Part shown: piece after piece, positions 52,335 through 61,022 of the stretch | How positions within the stretch are numbered: position 1 is the stretch's first letter | Layout: each line of letters begins with the position of its first letter | Source: Thiemannella venezuelensis | GTDB lineage: Bacteria; Actinomycetota; Actinomycetes; Streptosporangiales; Streptosporangiaceae | Assembly: GCF_014203605.1 (NCBI RefSeq) | Contig: NZ_JACHJJ010000007.1 | Location: 1 to 64,000 of the forward strand | Length of the DNA: 64,000 bases | Direction of reading: 5' to 3' | Translations under genes and position numbers: made by a program | Notes under the pieces: model-generated | What the model was told of the DNA's origin: nothing | The model's database searches: none | What the model saw: only the letters and a program-made list of their open reading frames with translations

Positions 52335-53747
52335 TCACGCCGAGACCCCTTCCTGCTCGCACAGCCAGCCGACGATGCCCTCGACCGCGTCGCGGCAGCC
52401 GCCGCAGCCGGTCGTGGCCCGGGTGGCGGCGGCCACGGCCTCCACGTCGCGGGCGCCCGACTCCCAGCAGGCCCGGATCTGCCCCTTGGTCACGTTGTTG
52501 CACTGGCAGACCTTGGCCGCGTCCGGCATGCGGACCGGGCTGTCGGCGACCGCCGCTCCGGCCAGCCCCGGGAACAGCAGGCCCGCCCGGTCGCCGGGAA
52601 GCGGACCGCCCCGGTCGAACAGCTGGGTGAGCGTGCCCACCGCCGCCGTCTCGCCGAGCAGGATCGCGCCGACCAGGCGGCCGTCGCGGATGACGAGCTT
52701 GCGGTAGGTCCCGCGGGCCCGGTGGCTGAAGCGCACCACCTCGGCAGAGGTGTCCGATGCCTCGTCCACGTGGGTCTCGCCCATCGCGGCCAGCTCCACG
52801 CTCTTGGCCTTCAGCCGGGTCACCAGCCGCGACCCGCGGTAGCGGGCGCCCTTGTCGGCCCCGGTCACCAGGTCGGCGACCACCGCGGCCTGCTCCCAGG
52901 CCGGGGCGACCAGCCCGTAGACGCTTCCCGCGTGCTCGGCGCACTCGCCGATCGCGTGGATCGCCGGGTCGCTGGTGCGCAGCTCGTCGTCGACGACGAC
53001 CCCGCGCGCCACCTCCAGCCCCGCGGCCGCGGCCAGGCCGGTCACCGGCCGCACCCCGCAGGCGAGCACCACCAGGTCGGCCTCGACGGTCTCGCCGTCC
53101 GCCAGCCGTACGCCGCCGCCGAGGATCTCCTCGACCACGACGCCGGTCCGCGTGACCACGCCCAGCCCCGCCAGGGTCTCCCCCAGCACCAGCCCGGCCT
53201 CGGCGTCCAGCTGGCGTTCCATCAGGTGCCCGGCCAGGTGCAGCAGGGTCACCGGGAGCCCGCGCCCGGCCAGCCCCCGGGCCGCCTCGATGCCGAGCAG
53301 CCCGCCGCCGACCACCACCGCCCGCCGCGCCTCGGAGGCCGCGGCCAGGATCTCCTGGCAGTCGTCCAGCGTCCGGAAGGCGACGGCCCGCTCCGCGCCC
53401 GCCACCGGCGGCACGACGGCCTCGCTCCCGGTGGCCAGCACGAGCACGTCGTACGGCTCTGCGTGCCCGTCGGCGGTCGTCACGACCTTCGCCTCCGGGT
53501 CGATCGCCGCCACCTCGACGCCCAGGCGGGCCGTCACGTCGTGGTCGGCGTACCAGGCGGGATCCAGCAGCCGCACCTGGTCGGGGACCATGGTCCCGGC
53601 CACCACGTTCGACAGCAGCACCCGGTTGTACGGCTGCCAGCTCTCGGCACCGAAGACCGTCACCTGCACGTCCTTGTCGCGAGCGCGTACCTCGCTCACC
53701 AGGCGGGCACCCGCCATCCCGTTGCCCACCACCACCAGCCTGGTCAT
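52335..53747 (-). CDS. nasB: FAD-dependent electron-transfer subunit of assimilatory nitrate reductase (NasB-like)
   Basis: 470 aa. ATG 53745-53747 overlaps the nasC stop (ATGA). N-terminal FAD motif MTRLVVVGNGMAG, central NADH motif AVVVGGGLLGIEAARGLAGRG, EYAXDGXAD-like SDPAIHAIGECAEH, then a C-terminal BFD-like [2Fe-2S] domain with CQCNNVTKGQIRAC and TGCGGC. It should pass electrons from NADH to the molybdenum subunit. The symbol follows context and architecture; a diverged nirB copy is the alternative. Confidence 0.85.
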   Translation of the reverse strand: MTRLVVVGNGMAGARLVSEVRARDKDVQVTVFGAESWQPYNRVLLSNVVAGTMVPDQVRLLDPAWYADHDVTARLGVEVAAIDPEAKVVTTADGHAEPYDVLVLATGSEAVVPPVAGAERAVAFRTLDDCQEILAAASEARRAVVVGGGLLGIEAARGLAGRGLPVTLLHLAGHLMERQLDAEAGLVLGETLAGLGVVTRTGVVVEEILGGGVRLADGETVEADLVVLACGVRPVTGLAAAAGLEVARGVVVDDELRTSDPAIHAIGECAEHAGSVYGLVAPAWEQAAVVADLVTGADKGARYRGSRLVTRLKAKSVELAAMGETHVDEASDTSAEVVRFSHRARGTYRKLVIRDGRLVGAILLGETAAVGTLTQLFDRGGPLPGDRAGLLFPGLAGAAVADSPVRMPDAAKVCQCNNVTKGQIRACWESGARDVEAVAAATRATTGCGGCRDAVEGIVGWLCEQEGVSA

Positions 53748-55924
53748 CCGACACGCTCCAGTCTCACGGCGCACACTTTGAACTCCGGCATCCGCGACAC
53801 CGGGTCGAGCTCGGGGTTGGTCAGCAGGTTCGCTCCGGCCCAGTGGAACGGCATGAACACGGTGTCCGCCCGGATCGCCGGGTTGACCCGGGCCACGCCC
53901 TCGGCCTCACCGCGGCGGCTGACCACGCGCACGGTCCGGCCGTGCTCCACGCCGAGCCGCTCGGCCAGATCCGGGTGGAGCTCCACGAACGTCTCGGCGA
54001 CCACCGCGTTGAGCGCGGCGATCCTGCGGGTCTGGGCCCCGCTCTGGTAGTGGGCCAGAACCCGGCCGGTCGTCAGGTACAGCGGGTACGCCTCGTCGAC
54101 GTCCTCGCCCGGCGGCCGGTGCTCGACGGGTGTGAACCGGGCGCGGCCGTCGGGAGTGGCGAAGCGGTCCAGGAAGGGCCGGGGCGTGCCGGGGTGACCG
54201 GGGTCCGGGCAGGGCCAGAAGACCCCGGTCTCGGCGGCGATCCGCTCGTAGGTGATGCCCGCGTAGTCGGCGATGCCCCCGGCGCTCGCCCGGCGGAGCT
54301 CGTCGAAGGCCTCGCGCGGCTCCACCGGGAACGCCCGGGCGGCCTCCTCCGGCGTCGTCCACGCCGGGCGGGCGCCGGGGAGGTGCTCCGCCGGGGCGCC
54401 CAGCCGTACGGCCAGCGCCTGGATGATCTCCAGGTCGCTGCGCACCCCGGGCGGCGGGGCCAGGGCGCGGCGGCGGAGCAGGACCCGGCCCTCCAGGTTG
54501 GTCATCGTGCCGCCCTCCTCGGCCCACTGGGTGGTGGGGAGCACGACGTCGGCCATGGCCGCGGTCTCCGACAGCACGAGGTCGGAGACGACCAGCAGGT
54601 CCAGCGCGCCCAGCCGCTCCGTCACGTGCCCCGCCCGGGGCGCGGAGACCACCGGGTTGGAGCCGAACAGCAGCAGCGCGTGCGGGCCGGCCGGGGTGCC
54701 GAGGGCGTCGAGCAGTTCGTAGGCCGAGCGGCCGGGACCCGGGATGTCGTCCGGGTCGATCCCCCAGACCCCCGCGACGTGCTCGCGGGCGGCGGGATCG
54801 TCGATCTTCCGGTAGCCCGGGAGCTGGTCGGCCTTCTGCCCGTGCTCACGCCCGCCCTGGCCGTTGCCCTGGCCGGTCACGCACCCGTACCCGGACCCGG
54901 GGCGGCCGGGCAGGCCGAGCGCGAGCGCCAGGTTGATGAAGGCGGTCACCGTGTCCGTGCCCTTGGCGTGCTGCTCGGCGCCGCGCCCGGTGAGCACCGC
55001 GGCCCGGCGGGCCCCGCCGAGGGCCGCCGCGGCCCGGCGCATCAGGGAGACCGGCACTCCGGTGATCCGCTCCACCCGCTCCGGCCACCAGGCCGCGACC
55101 GAGGTGCGGACCGCGTCGAAGCCGTTCGTCCGGCCGGCCACGTAGTCCTCGTCGACGTGGCCCTCGGTGATCACCAGGTGGAGCAGGCCGAGCGCGAGCG
55201 CCAGGTCGGTACCGGGCGTGGGCTGCAGGTGGAGGTCGGCCTGGCGGGCGGTGGCGGTGGCCCGGGGGTCGATGACGATCAGCTGCCCGCCGTTCTCGCG
55301 CATCGCGGCCAGGTGGCGGACGAACGGCGGCATGGTCTCGGCCACGTTGCCGCCCGCGAGCAGCACCGCGTCCGCACCGGCCAGGTCGGTGATCGGGAAG
55401 GGCAGGCCGCGGTCCATGCCGAAGGCCCGGTTGCTCGCCGCGGCCGCCGACGACATGCAGAACCGGCCGTTGTAGTCGATCTGGCTGGTCCGCAGCACCG
55501 TCCGGGCGAACTTGCCGAGCAGGTAGGCCTTCTCGTTGGTGAGTCCGCCCCCGCCGAACACGGCCACGCCGTCGGGGCCGTGTTCGGCCTGCACCGCGCG
55601 GATCCGGTCGGTGATGAAGTCCAGCGCCTCATCCCAGCCGACCGGCTCGCCGTGCAGGAGCGGGGTGGTGAGCCGCTGCCCACCGGTGAGCAGCTCTCCG
55701 GCGGTCCACCCCTTCTGACAGAGACCTCCGGCGTTGGCCGGGATGTCCTGCCGAGGGGTGATCGTCACCGTCTCGTCCGGACCGTGCTCGGGCGCCTCCA
55801 CGGCGATGTTCATGCCGCACTGCAGTGCGCAGTACGGGCAGTGGGTCGCCGTCGGGGCCTTCACAGGCGCCAGGACGGGAAGTGAGAGCGGCATGCGTCC
55901 GATAGTGCTTTCGAGCGGTTTCAC
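53744..55924 (-). CDS. nasC: Assimilatory nitrate reductase, molybdopterin catalytic subunit
   Basis: 726 aa, bis-MGD oxidoreductase. A 4Fe-4S cluster is held by Cys29, Cys32, Cys36 (CPYCALQCG) and Cys69 (GGLCQKG). YNGRFCMSSAAAA carries a Cys at the position where Mo-ligating Cys occurs in Nas/Nap enzymes. LLFGSNPVVSAP, DVVLPTTQWAEEGGTMTNLEGRV and YLTTGRVLAHYQSG are the usual MGD-binding blocks. It reduces nitrate to nitrite in the cytosol; no Tat signal is visible. GTG start 55922-55924 with GAAGGGAC upstream. It is followed by nasB with a 4-nt overlap. Confidence 0.93.
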   Translation of the reverse strand: MKPLESTIGRMPLSLPVLAPVKAPTATHCPYCALQCGMNIAVEAPEHGPDETVTITPRQDIPANAGGLCQKGWTAGELLTGGQRLTTPLLHGEPVGWDEALDFITDRIRAVQAEHGPDGVAVFGGGGLTNEKAYLLGKFARTVLRTSQIDYNGRFCMSSAAAASNRAFGMDRGLPFPITDLAGADAVLLAGGNVAETMPPFVRHLAAMRENGGQLIVIDPRATATARQADLHLQPTPGTDLALALGLLHLVITEGHVDEDYVAGRTNGFDAVRTSVAAWWPERVERITGVPVSLMRRAAAALGGARRAAVLTGRGAEQHAKGTDTVTAFINLALALGLPGRPGSGYGCVTGQGNGQGGREHGQKADQLPGYRKIDDPAAREHVAGVWGIDPDDIPGPGRSAYELLDALGTPAGPHALLLFGSNPVVSAPRAGHVTERLGALDLLVVSDLVLSETAAMADVVLPTTQWAEEGGTMTNLEGRVLLRRRALAPPPGVRSDLEIIQALAVRLGAPAEHLPGARPAWTTPEEAARAFPVEPREAFDELRRASAGGIADYAGITYERIAAETGVFWPCPDPGHPGTPRPFLDRFATPDGRARFTPVEHRPPGEDVDEAYPLYLTTGRVLAHYQSGAQTRRIAALNAVVAETFVELHPDLAERLGVEHGRTVRVVSRRGEAEGVARVNPAIRADTVFMPFHWAGANLLTNPELDPVSRMPEFKVCAVRLERVG

Positions 55925-56029
55925 CGCTGGGTCCCTTCTGTTACCGCTGTGCTACAAGCCGCCAACCGGGTTCACATTCGCGGTCCGCCACCGGTGAGCC
56001 GGCGGGCCGTCCGGGCGCGGGCGGGCCGC

Positions 56030-57352
56030 TCAGACGCGCGCGTAGGCCAGGCTCGGCACCCGGCCGGTGGTCCGCAGGTAGCAGGCCCAGGTCAGCACCG
56101 CGCACAGCCCGTAGAAGGCGGCGAAGGAGGCCAGCGCGGCGCCCGCGCCCCCGGTGGCGGCGATGGAGCTGCCGAAGCCGCGGTTGATGAAGAAGCCGCC
56201 GAACCCGCCGATCGCGGCGATGATCCCGACCGCGGCGGAGGCGTCCCGCTTGCCCACCGCGAGAGCCGCCTCGTAGGCGGGCGTGCCGGAGGCGATCCCG
56301 GCGGTGGCCTTGGCCCGGAAGATCGCCGGGATCATCCGGTAGGTGGAGCCGTTGCCGATGCCGGTGGTCCCGATCAGCAGCATGTACGCGGCGAAGAACA
56401 GGGCGAAGCTGTGCTGGGCCAGTCCCTGCCAGACCAGCGCCAGCGCGGCGGCCATCACGCCGAAGTTGACCAGCGTCACCCGCGCCCCACCGATCCGGTC
56501 GGCGAGCCAGCCGCCGGCCGGGCGGATCAGCGAGCCGACGAGCGGGCCGAGGAAGGCCAGCGTGATCAGGGACGCCTGCTCGGGGAACTGGCTCTTGATG
56601 AGCAGCGGGAAGGCGGTGGAGTAGCCGATGAAGGAGCCGAAGGTGCCGATGTAGAGGACCGCCATGATCCAGGTCTGGGCCCGCCCGGCGATCTTCAGCT
56701 GCTCCCGGGGGTTGGCCCTGGCCACGGTCAGGTTGTCCATGAAGAGGTAGGCGCCGACGGCGGCGGCCAGGATGAACGGGATCCAGAACAGCCCGGCGGC
56801 GGCCAGCCCGAACCCGCCGATGACCAGCGGCATGAGCAGCTGCACCGAGCTGACCCCGATGTTGCCGCCCGCGGCGTTGAGCCCGAGCGCCGCCCCCTGC
56901 TTGGACTGCGGGTAGAAGTAGGTGATGTTGGCCATGCTGGAGGCGAAGTTCCCGCCGCCCACGCCCGCGGTGGCCGCGATCACCAGGAACACCCAGTACG
57001 GCGTGGCGGGGTCGCCGACCGCGACCGCCAGCAGCACCGCCGGGATGAGCAGCATCAGGGCGCTGAACACGGTGAAGTTCCGGCCGCCGAACGTGCCCGG
57101 GCCGAACGTGTAGGGGATGCGCAGGGCCGAGCCGATCAGGTTGGGCAGGGACACGATCCAGAAGAGCTGGTCGGTGGAGAACCTGTAGTCGCCCAGCTTG
57201 ACCGTCACGATGCTCCAGACCGTCCAGAGCGTGAACCCGAGGTGCTCGGCGAAGATCGAGAAGATCAGGTTCCGCCGGGCGACCTTCTTCCCGCCGCTCT
57301 CCCAGAAGGCGGGGTCGTCGGGCCGCCACTCGCTGATCCAGCGCTTCGCCAT
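56030..57352 (-). CDS. MFS nitrate/nitrite transporter (NarK/NasA family)
   Basis: 440 aa, twelve helices. The NNP signature occurs in both halves: AATAGVGGGNFASSMANITYFYP and AAIGGFGGFFINRGFG (G-rich 'nitrate signature' helices). Arg in LPNLIGSALRIPYTF and RPAGGWLADRIGG are the conserved substrate and gating residues. It imports nitrate for NasC and may export nitrite. ATG with GGAGG upstream. First gene of the cluster, 105 nt before nasC. I use no symbol because narK and nasA cannot be told apart from sequence alone. Confidence 0.92.
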   Translation of the reverse strand: MAKRWISEWRPDDPAFWESGGKKVARRNLIFSIFAEHLGFTLWTVWSIVTVKLGDYRFSTDQLFWIVSLPNLIGSALRIPYTFGPGTFGGRNFTVFSALMLLIPAVLLAVAVGDPATPYWVFLVIAATAGVGGGNFASSMANITYFYPQSKQGAALGLNAAGGNIGVSSVQLLMPLVIGGFGLAAAGLFWIPFILAAAVGAYLFMDNLTVARANPREQLKIAGRAQTWIMAVLYIGTFGSFIGYSTAFPLLIKSQFPEQASLITLAFLGPLVGSLIRPAGGWLADRIGGARVTLVNFGVMAAALALVWQGLAQHSFALFFAAYMLLIGTTGIGNGSTYRMIPAIFRAKATAGIASGTPAYEAALAVGKRDASAAVGIIAAIGGFGGFFINRGFGSSIAATGGAGAALASFAAFYGLCAVLTWACYLRTTGRVPSLAYARV

Positions 57353-57438
57353 GGTTCCTCCTGCTGCGGTCTCGGGGGATCGGTCCCGAAATCTAGGAGG
57401 AAGGGATTACGCACGTTCACTCAATGTGATGGTGCGGG

Positions 57439-57476
57439 GTTACGTGCACCTAACCGCTGTAATGCGCAATGCATAC
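57439..57476. promoter_or_regulatory. Possible GlnR-type site upstream of the nitrate cluster
   Basis: Pentamers GTTAC (57439), CTAAC (57450), AATGC (57461) and CATAC (57472) recur every 11 bp. The GlnR box of actinomycetes is GTnAC-n6-GAAAC repeated with this spacing. The first pentamer fits exactly, the second and fourth share 3 of 5 bases, and the third is poor. GlnR commonly activates nitrate genes in this group. A TCAC-n5-GTGA inverted repeat also lies at 57417-57429. Confidence 0.35.
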
Positions 57477-57585
57477 GCCGCACGCCCGCAACATGCCGGA
57501 AACATGACCGGAAACCCAGGCCGGATTGAACACGGCCGACAATGGGAATCATCCGCACGCCGTTTCGTCACCTCGGGGAGTGCGC

Positions 57586-58065
57586 GTGACCGTTCAGCCG
57601 ATCCGCCTGTTCGGCGACCCCTCGCTACGGACCGTAGCCGAGCCCGTGACCACCTTCGACCGCGAGCTGCGCGGCCTGGTCAAATCCCTGACCGCCACCA
57701 TGCGCGCCGGTGCGGGCCGCGCGGGCCTGGCGGCCCCGCAGATCGGCGTCCCGCTCCGGGTCGTCGTCTACGAGTTCGACGGCCGCTCAGGCCACCTGGT
57801 CAACCCCCGCCTGGAGCTGTCCGAGCGGAAGATCACAGCCGACGAGGCCTGCCTGTCCGCCCCCGGTCTGTGGTGGCCGCTGGAGCGTTCCTACCTGGTC
57901 ACCGCGCGCGGCCGCGACATGTTCGGCAAGCCCGTCACCGTGCGCGCCCTCGGTGTGCTGGCCCGGGTCCTGCAGCACGAGGCCGACCACCTCGACGGCG
58001 TGCTGCTCGCCGACCGCCTGTCCGAGGAGGAGCGCGCCCGGTTCCTGCAGGCCGCCTCCTCCTGA
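57586..58065 (+). CDS. def: Peptide deformylase
   Basis: 159 aa from GTG 57586 (GGGGAG 5 nt upstream; longer starts are possible to 57526). It removes formyl from N-terminal Met. Motif 1 is GRAGLAAPQIG (GxGLAAPQ with Ala for the middle Gly context), motif 2 is DEACLSAPG (usually EGCLSVPG, Cys is a metal ligand), and motif 3 is LQHEADHLDG (HExxH). All metal ligands are intact; Gly to Ala and Val to Ala in motif 2 mark it as divergent. No fmt gene is adjacent, so this is probably a second deformylase. Confidence 0.9.
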   Translation: MTVQPIRLFGDPSLRTVAEPVTTFDRELRGLVKSLTATMRAGAGRAGLAAPQIGVPLRVVVYEFDGRSGHLVNPRLELSERKITADEACLSAPGLWWPLERSYLVTARGRDMFGKPVTVRALGVLARVLQHEADHLDGVLLADRLSEEERARFLQAASS

Positions 58066-58165
58066 GCGGCGGCCTCTCCGCGCGGGCGGTACGGGAGCCG
58101 GGCGGCCGCCGTACCGGCTGTCCGGGACGGCGCGACCGGCCGGGGCCGGTCGCGGTCCGGCCGGG

Positions 58166-59389
58166 CTACAGCCCGACGCCGAGCAGGGCGTCGGTGACGT
58201 CCCTGACGAGGGCGGGCGCCTGCGGGTCGGTGCCGCCCTCCGACAGCGCCCGTTCGGCCCAGCCGTCGACGGCGGCCAGGGCGCCGGGAGCGTCCAGGTC
58301 CTCGGCCATCCGGGCGCGGACCTCCCGCAGCAGGCCGTCCGCTCCGGGACCGGTCTCCAGCCCGACCGCCGAGCGCCAGCGCGCCAGCCGCACCTCTGCG
58401 GAGGCCAGCTGGTCGGCGGTCCACTCCCAGTCGGCGCGGTAGTGGTGCGCGAGCAGGGCCAGCCGGACGGCCATCGGGTCGGTCTCCTTGCGGAGCCGGG
58501 AGACGAAGACCAGGTTGCCCTTGGACTTGGACATCTTCTCGCCGTCGAGGGCGACCATGCCGGCGTGGACGTAGGCCTTGGCGAAGGGCCACTCGCCGGT
58601 GGCGACGTGGCCCTCGTGGGCACCGCACTCGTGGTGCGGGAAGATCAGGTCGGAGCCGCCGCCCGCGACGTCGAACCCGCTGCCGAGGTTGGCCAGGGCG
58701 ATCGCGGTGCACTCGATGTGCCAGCCGGGCCTGCCCGGCCCGAACGGTGAGGGCCAGGACGGCTCGCCCGGACGCTCGGCGCGCCAGAGCAGCCAGTCGA
58801 GCGGGCTCTTCTTGCCCTCGCGGCCGGGGTCGCCGCCGCGCTCGCCGAACAGGGAGAGCATCTGCTCCTCGGGGTAGCCGGAGACCGCGCCGAACTTGGG
58901 GGCCGCGGCGACGTCGAAGTAGACGTCGCCGCCGAGCTCGTAGGTGGCCCCCTTGTCGCGCAGGCGCTCGATCAGCTCGGCGACCTGGCCGATCACCTCG
59001 GTGACGCCGACGTACTCGCGCGGCGGGAGGATCCGCAGCGCCTCCATGTCGGTCCGGAAGAGCTCGATCTCGCGCTCGGCGAGTTCCCGCCAGTCCTGGC
59101 CGGTCTGCTCGGCCCGCTCCAGCAGCGGATCGTCGACGTCGGTGGCGTTCTGGGTGAAGTGCACCTCGTGCCCGGCGTCCTGCCAGACGCGGCCGACCAG
59201 GTCGAAGGCGAGGTAGGTGTTGGCGTGCCCCAGGTGGGTGGCGTCGTAGGGGGTGATGCCGCAGACGTACATCCGCGCGGTGGGGCCGGGCCGGGTGGGG
59301 ACGACCTCTCTCGCGGCGGTGTCGAACAGCCTCAGCGGAACACCAACACCGGGAAGCCGAGGGACCTTCGGCGCAGACCACGATCTCAT
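58166..59389 (-). CDS. mshC: L-cysteine:1D-myo-inosityl 2-amino-2-deoxy-alpha-D-glucopyranoside ligase
   Basis: 407 aa. Third-step ligase of mycothiol synthesis, joining Cys to GlcN-Ins with ATP. It is related to cysteinyl-tRNA synthetase but shorter, lacking the anticodon domain. Start [14 protein letters not shown] and [19 protein letters not shown] (zinc Cys and HIGH motif); later [11 protein letters not shown] zinc ligands and KMSKSKGN. These separate MshC from CysS. ATG 59387-59389 has no ribosome binding site but TAGGCT 6 nt upstream. It heads a block conserved with the mycobacterial mshC region. Confidence 0.95.
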   Translation of the reverse strand: MRSWSAPKVPRLPGVGVPLRLFDTAAREVVPTRPGPTARMYVCGITPYDATHLGHANTYLAFDLVGRVWQDAGHEVHFTQNATDVDDPLLERAEQTGQDWRELAEREIELFRTDMEALRILPPREYVGVTEVIGQVAELIERLRDKGATYELGGDVYFDVAAAPKFGAVSGYPEEQMLSLFGERGGDPGREGKKSPLDWLLWRAERPGEPSWPSPFGPGRPGWHIECTAIALANLGSGFDVAGGGSDLIFPHHECGAHEGHVATGEWPFAKAYVHAGMVALDGEKMSKSKGNLVFVSRLRKETDPMAVRLALLAHHYRADWEWTADQLASAEVRLARWRSAVGLETGPGADGLLREVRARMAEDLDAPGALAAVDGWAERALSEGGTDPQAPALVRDVTDALLGVGL

Positions 59390-59395
59390 GCAGTG

Positions 59396-59401
59396 AGCCT
59401 A
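59396..59401 (-). promoter_or_regulatory. -10 element of mshC (leaderless)
   Basis: TAGGCT (minus strand) ends 6 nt before the mshC ATG and no Shine-Dalgarno lies between. Confidence 0.55.
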
Positions 59402-59479
59402 TCCAGCAGACAGACCGCCCGGATCACCCCGGGGCGGTGGATACACGACACCCAACTGCAACCGCCGGGGCGGTCCCGG

Positions 59480-60196
59480 TCATTCCGGCAGGACGCGGCG
59501 GAAGGACTCCGGATCGCGGGGATCACCGGTGAAGTCGTAGCGCATCCCGCCCGGGGTCAGGGCGAGCAGGGTGACCGAGAGGGAGCCGTAGGTCCTGCCG
59601 TCGGGGAGCTCGCGACGGACGATCATCGCCCGCGGATCCTCCGCCGCCAGTCCCGCCCCGGTGGCGAGGAAGGCCCATTCCCGCCAGGGGCCGTCCAGCG
59701 TTGCGGGGCGGGCGGCCTTGGCGAACAGGGGGCGGAAGAACGCGACGCGCTCGTTCTCCTCGCCCTGCTCCCAGCCGCTGTTGACAATCATGTGGGTCCC
59801 GGCCGGGAGCCGCTCGTGGCGGAGCCCGGTGCCGTCCCAGTGCCACAGGCGTGCCCCGCCCGCCTCGGCCAGCACGAGATGGAAGGGGTCGTACCGGCCC
59901 AGGTCGAGGTCGGGCAGGCGCCCTTCCGCCGCGACCAGCAGCGGGAGCTCGCCCCGGGAGCGGCGGCCGGAGGCGGGGGCGAGCACGCCGTGGCCGTTGA
60001 GCAGCGCCCCGGCCCGCCCGGCCGCGGGGTCGACCGCCAGCCAGGTCCCGCCCGCCTGGAGGTCGCGCCCGCCGACCAGCCCGGGCCAGTGCTCGGCAGG
60101 GGGGAGCCAGGGGCGGCCGGTGAACTCGTCGCGGACTCCGACCAGGATCAGGGGGATCTCGGCGTCCGGCTCGATGCTGACGGCGACCGTGCACAT
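59480..60196 (-). CDS. NRDE family protein (TANGO2-like)
   Basis: 238 aa. It starts MCTVAVSIEPDAEIPLILVGVRDEFTGRPWLPPAEHWPGLVGGRDLQAGGTWLAVD: Cys2 would become the N-terminal residue, and VRDEF...RP matches the 'NRDE..RP' motif that names the family. Related folds are Ntn hydrolases, so an amidase activity is conceivable but unproven; the eukaryotic relative is linked to heme trafficking and lipid homeostasis. The ATG has TAACCT 7 nt upstream and no ribosome binding site. It lies between mshC and the SCO1664-like gene on the same strand. Confidence 0.85.
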   Translation of the reverse strand: MCTVAVSIEPDAEIPLILVGVRDEFTGRPWLPPAEHWPGLVGGRDLQAGGTWLAVDPAAGRAGALLNGHGVLAPASGRRSRGELPLLVAAEGRLPDLDLGRYDPFHLVLAEAGGARLWHWDGTGLRHERLPAGTHMIVNSGWEQGEENERVAFFRPLFAKAARPATLDGPWREWAFLATGAGLAAEDPRAMIVRRELPDGRTYGSLSVTLLALTPGGMRYDFTGDPRDPESFRRVLPE

Positions 60197-60203
60197 GCCC
60201 GGC

Positions 60204-60209
60204 AGGTTA
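60204..60209 (-). promoter_or_regulatory. -10 element of the NRDE gene (leaderless)
   Basis: TAACCT (minus strand) ends 7 nt before ATG 60196, with no Shine-Dalgarno. Confidence 0.5.
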
Positions 60210-60240
60210 CGCCCCCGCCGCAGGACGCTCGCGGACGGGG

Positions 60241-60275
60241 GGCCGTCAGATGGGGGGCCGTCAGATGGGGGGCCA
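60241..60275 (-). repeat. 15-bp tandem repeat spanning the stop of the SCO1664-like gene
   Basis: The unit GGCCGTCAGATGGGG is exact at 60241-60255 and 60256-60270, with a partial third unit. The gene's stop TCA (60261-60263 on the plus strand) is in the second copy, and the first repeats an in-frame stop 15 nt beyond. Confidence 0.75.
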
Positions 60276-61022
60276 GGGGATGGCGGGCCAGTCCTGCGAG
60301 GGGCGGGGGTGCACGCCGGTGTCGAGGAGCCGCCGCACGCGGGCCCAGGTCGCCTCGACCTCGGCGAGGGTGACGAGCTCCCGCAGGCGGCGGCCGAGGC
60401 GGCCCTGCTCCAGATCGCGCTCCAGGCGGGCCAGGACGTTGACGGCCTCGCGGGGCAGGGGCTTGCCCCGCCACTGCCACAGCACGGTGCGGAGCTTGTC
60501 GTCGGTGGCGAAGCAGACGCCGTGGTCCACCCCGTAGACGTGCCCGTCGGCGAGCGGCAGGAGGTGACCGCCCTTGCGGTCGGCGTTGTTGACGACGGCG
60601 TCGAACACGGTCATCCGCCGCAGGGCCGGCTGGCGGCCGCGGATCAGGGCCATCAGGTCGGCCTCGGGATCGGTGTCGATCCACAACTGGCACATGCCGG
60701 GGCCGAAGGGGCCGTCGCGGTAGACCGTCGGCGGGACGATCCGCCAGCCGGTCGCGGCCGAGACCTCGAAGGCGGCGACCTCGCGGGCGGCCAGGGTGCC
60801 GTCGGGGAAGTCCCAGAGCGGCCGCTCGCCCCGGACCGGCTTGTAGACGCAGGCGGCCGCGAGCCCGCCCAGCCGGACCGAGCAGTAGAGGGTCATGTTC
60901 GTCGCCTCGACCAGGCGGCCGGCGACCTCGAGATGGCCGTCGCGCAGCAGCCGCAGCGCCGTCTCGTCGTCCAGCCCCCTCGCGGGCGCCGCACTCAGTG
61001 TGGGTTCGCTCTCCGCGCTCAT
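60261..61022 (-). CDS. SCO1664-family protein with a PI3K/HipA-like kinase pattern
   Basis: 253 aa. CVYKPVRGERPLWDFPDGTLAAREVAAFEVS gives a lysine in a nucleotide-loop context. MTVFDAVVNNADRKGGHLL resembles a catalytic D...N-x-D-R loop, and YGVDHGVCF a metal-binding DxG-like motif, as in PI3/4-kinase and HipA-like folds. Function is unknown. The ATG overlaps the DUF3090 stop (ATGA), so the two are translated together. Conserved across actinobacteria next to mshC and a phosphatase, suggesting a shared pathway. Confidence 0.85.
   Translation of the reverse strand: MSAESEPTLSAAPARGLDDETALRLLRDGHLEVAGRLVEATNMTLYCSVRLGGLAAACVYKPVRGERPLWDFPDGTLAAREVAAFEVSAATGWRIVPPTVYRDGPFGPGMCQLWIDTDPEADLMALIRGRQPALRRMTVFDAVVNNADRKGGHLLPLADGHVYGVDHGVCFATDDKLRTVLWQWRGKPLPREAVNVLARLERDLEQGRLGRRLRELVTLAEVEATWARVRRLLDTGVHPRPSQDWPAIPWPPI

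Noticed and set aside
49807-53754. 1315-codon continuous frame covering nirB and part of nasB
   Set aside because: The first part is out of frame with the nasB product. NirB begins at 52254 after a ribosome binding site, giving a normal 815-aa protein.
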